DNA of 13,815 bases, taken from DASWUZ01 sp036401395. GTDB lineage: Bacteria > Acidobacteriota > Terriglobia > Terriglobales > Acidobacteriaceae. Position 1 is the first letter of the stretch; each line of letters opens with the position of its first letter. The stretch is from the NCBI GenBank assembly GCA_036401395.1, contig DASWUZ010000098.1, positions 1 through 13,815 of the forward strand. The letters run 5' to 3'. The position numbers were made by a program, and so were the translations under genes. Under the pieces are notes generated by a model. The model ran no database searches and had not been told where the DNA came from. It saw only the letters and a list, made by a program, of their open reading frames with translations. Positions 13,036-13,815 of this stretch are shown here, one piece after another.

Positions 13036-13815
13036 CTAGCCGATGTCCTCGCTCCAGCCTTCCAGATACTTCTTGACCTCGGCCATGAACTTTCCAGCGT
13101 CAGCGCCATCGACGATGCGGTGATCAAACCCAAGCGTGAGCCGAATGATGCTACGCACCGCGATCGAGTCGGAACCGCTTTCATCCGTGATCACGGTAGG
13201 CTCCTTGAACAAGCCGCCTACGCCGAGGATCGCGCTCTCGGGCTGATTGATGATCGGGGTGCCGAACTGTTCGCCGAAAATTCCAGGGTTGGTGATCGTG
13301 AACGTACCCGACCCAACCTCATCCGGCTTGAGCTTCTTCGACCTCGCCCGCGCCGCGAGATCGGCAATCGCCCGCGCGATCCCGAGGAAGTTCTTCTCCT
13401 CGGCCTGCTTAATTACCGGGACGATGAGGCCCCAGTCGAGCGATACCGCGATGCCGATATTTACGTTCTGGTGATAGCGGATCGCATCGCCTTCCATCGA
13501 AGCATTCACGATCGGCATCTTGCGAAGCGTCGCGATGATGGCGCGCGTGATGAAGGGCATGTACGTCAGCTTCACGCCGTTCCGCTGTTCGTATTTGGAC
13601 TTCTCCTTTTCGCGAATGCGAACAATTTTGGTCAAGTCGATCTTGAAGACGGTGTGGACATGGGGACTTGTCCGCTTCGACTCCACCATGCGTTGCGCGA
13701 TGATCGAGCGCATGCGGGTCATGGGAACGAGCTCGCCCGGTTGGGGGGTCGCCGCAGGAGCGGGTGCAGATGTCTTGCCTGCTACCGGTGTCGCAGCGAC
13801 CGGGGCCGGAGCCGG
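13036..13815 (-). CDS. 2-oxo acid dehydrogenase E2 (dihydrolipoamide acyltransferase), C-terminal part
   Basis: The frame is open to the right edge, so the gene is partial at its 5' end; 259 residues are visible. The first 20 or so are an Ala/Pro/Thr linker, then the catalytic domain begins at VPMTRMRSIIAQRMVES. The core includes TYMPFITRAIIATL, the LDWGLIVPVIKQAEEKN stretch, GTFTITNPGIFGEQFGTP and INQPESAILGVG. The active-site motif DHRIVDG (His232, Asp236 of the fragment) near the C-terminus is intact. E2 transfers an acyl group from lipoyl-lysine to CoA in pyruvate, 2-oxoglutarate or branched-chain dehydrogenase complexes. The lipoyl and E1/E3-binding domains would lie outside the window, and which substrate applies cannot be decided from this part. 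An upstream E1 or E3 gene is not visible. Confidence 0.92.
   Translation of the reverse strand, partial: PAPAPVAATPVAGKTSAPAPAATPQPGELVPMTRMRSIIAQRMVESKRTSPHVHTVFKIDLTKIVRIREKEKSKYEQRNGVKLTYMPFITRAIIATLRKMPIVNASMEGDAIRYHQNVNIGIAVSLDWGLIVPVIKQAEEKNFLGIARAIADLAARARSKKLKPDEVGSGTFTITNPGIFGEQFGTPIINQPESAILGVGGLFKEPTVITDESGSDSIAVRSIIRLTLGFDHRIVDGADAGKFMAEVKKYLEGWSEDIG

Overview
The window looks like a chromosomal segment from an acidobacterium, most likely class Terriglobia (Acidobacteriaceae-like). The grounds are a secreted VWFA protein of the type that is expanded in that group, a GC-rich coding style, and intergenic palindromes headed GCCGGGTGCYCCAT that I associate with such genomes. This placement is inference from content; no marker gene was searched.

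Layout, left to right. The 3' end of rplT (ribosomal protein L20) enters from the left edge. Next is a membrane-anchored TlpA-type thioredoxin gene cut by an in-frame TAA, which faces a convergent polytopic permease with a CTNC motif. The permease shares a 70-80 bp divergent promoter region with an S4-domain RluA-family pseudouridine synthase gene. That gene is followed on the + strand by an exported VWFA protein with an intact MIDAS and by an exported GDSL/SGNH esterase, which ends at a textbook terminator. A 430-bp non-coding stretch then holds a REP-like hairpin, an AT-rich dyad containing TATAAT, a 13-bp direct repeat, a cytosine tract whose minus strand is an ideal G-quadruplex sequence, and a decayed second REP-like copy. 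ligA (NAD-dependent DNA ligase) lies on the minus strand and is divergent from a small SdpI-like membrane protein.

The right third is a minus-strand run: E2 acyltransferase (partial, leaves the right edge), pheS, pheT, a short coiled-coil gene in a ZapB-like position, and zapA. pheS and pheT overlap by GTGA, so the two subunits of phenylalanyl-tRNA synthetase are probably translationally coupled. The coiled-coil gene and zapA form a small cell-division pair.

Most genes are housekeeping. The points that deserve a second look are the interrupted TlpA gene, the short PheT that lacks the usual tRNA-binding (EMAPII/OB) insertion, the separation and inversion of pheST relative to rplT, the coiled-coil partner of ZapA, the G-quadruplex tract downstream of ligA, and two promoters placed so close to ATG that the mRNAs would be leaderless or nearly so. 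I do not see a defence island, mobile element, CRISPR array, tRNA or rRNA in the window.
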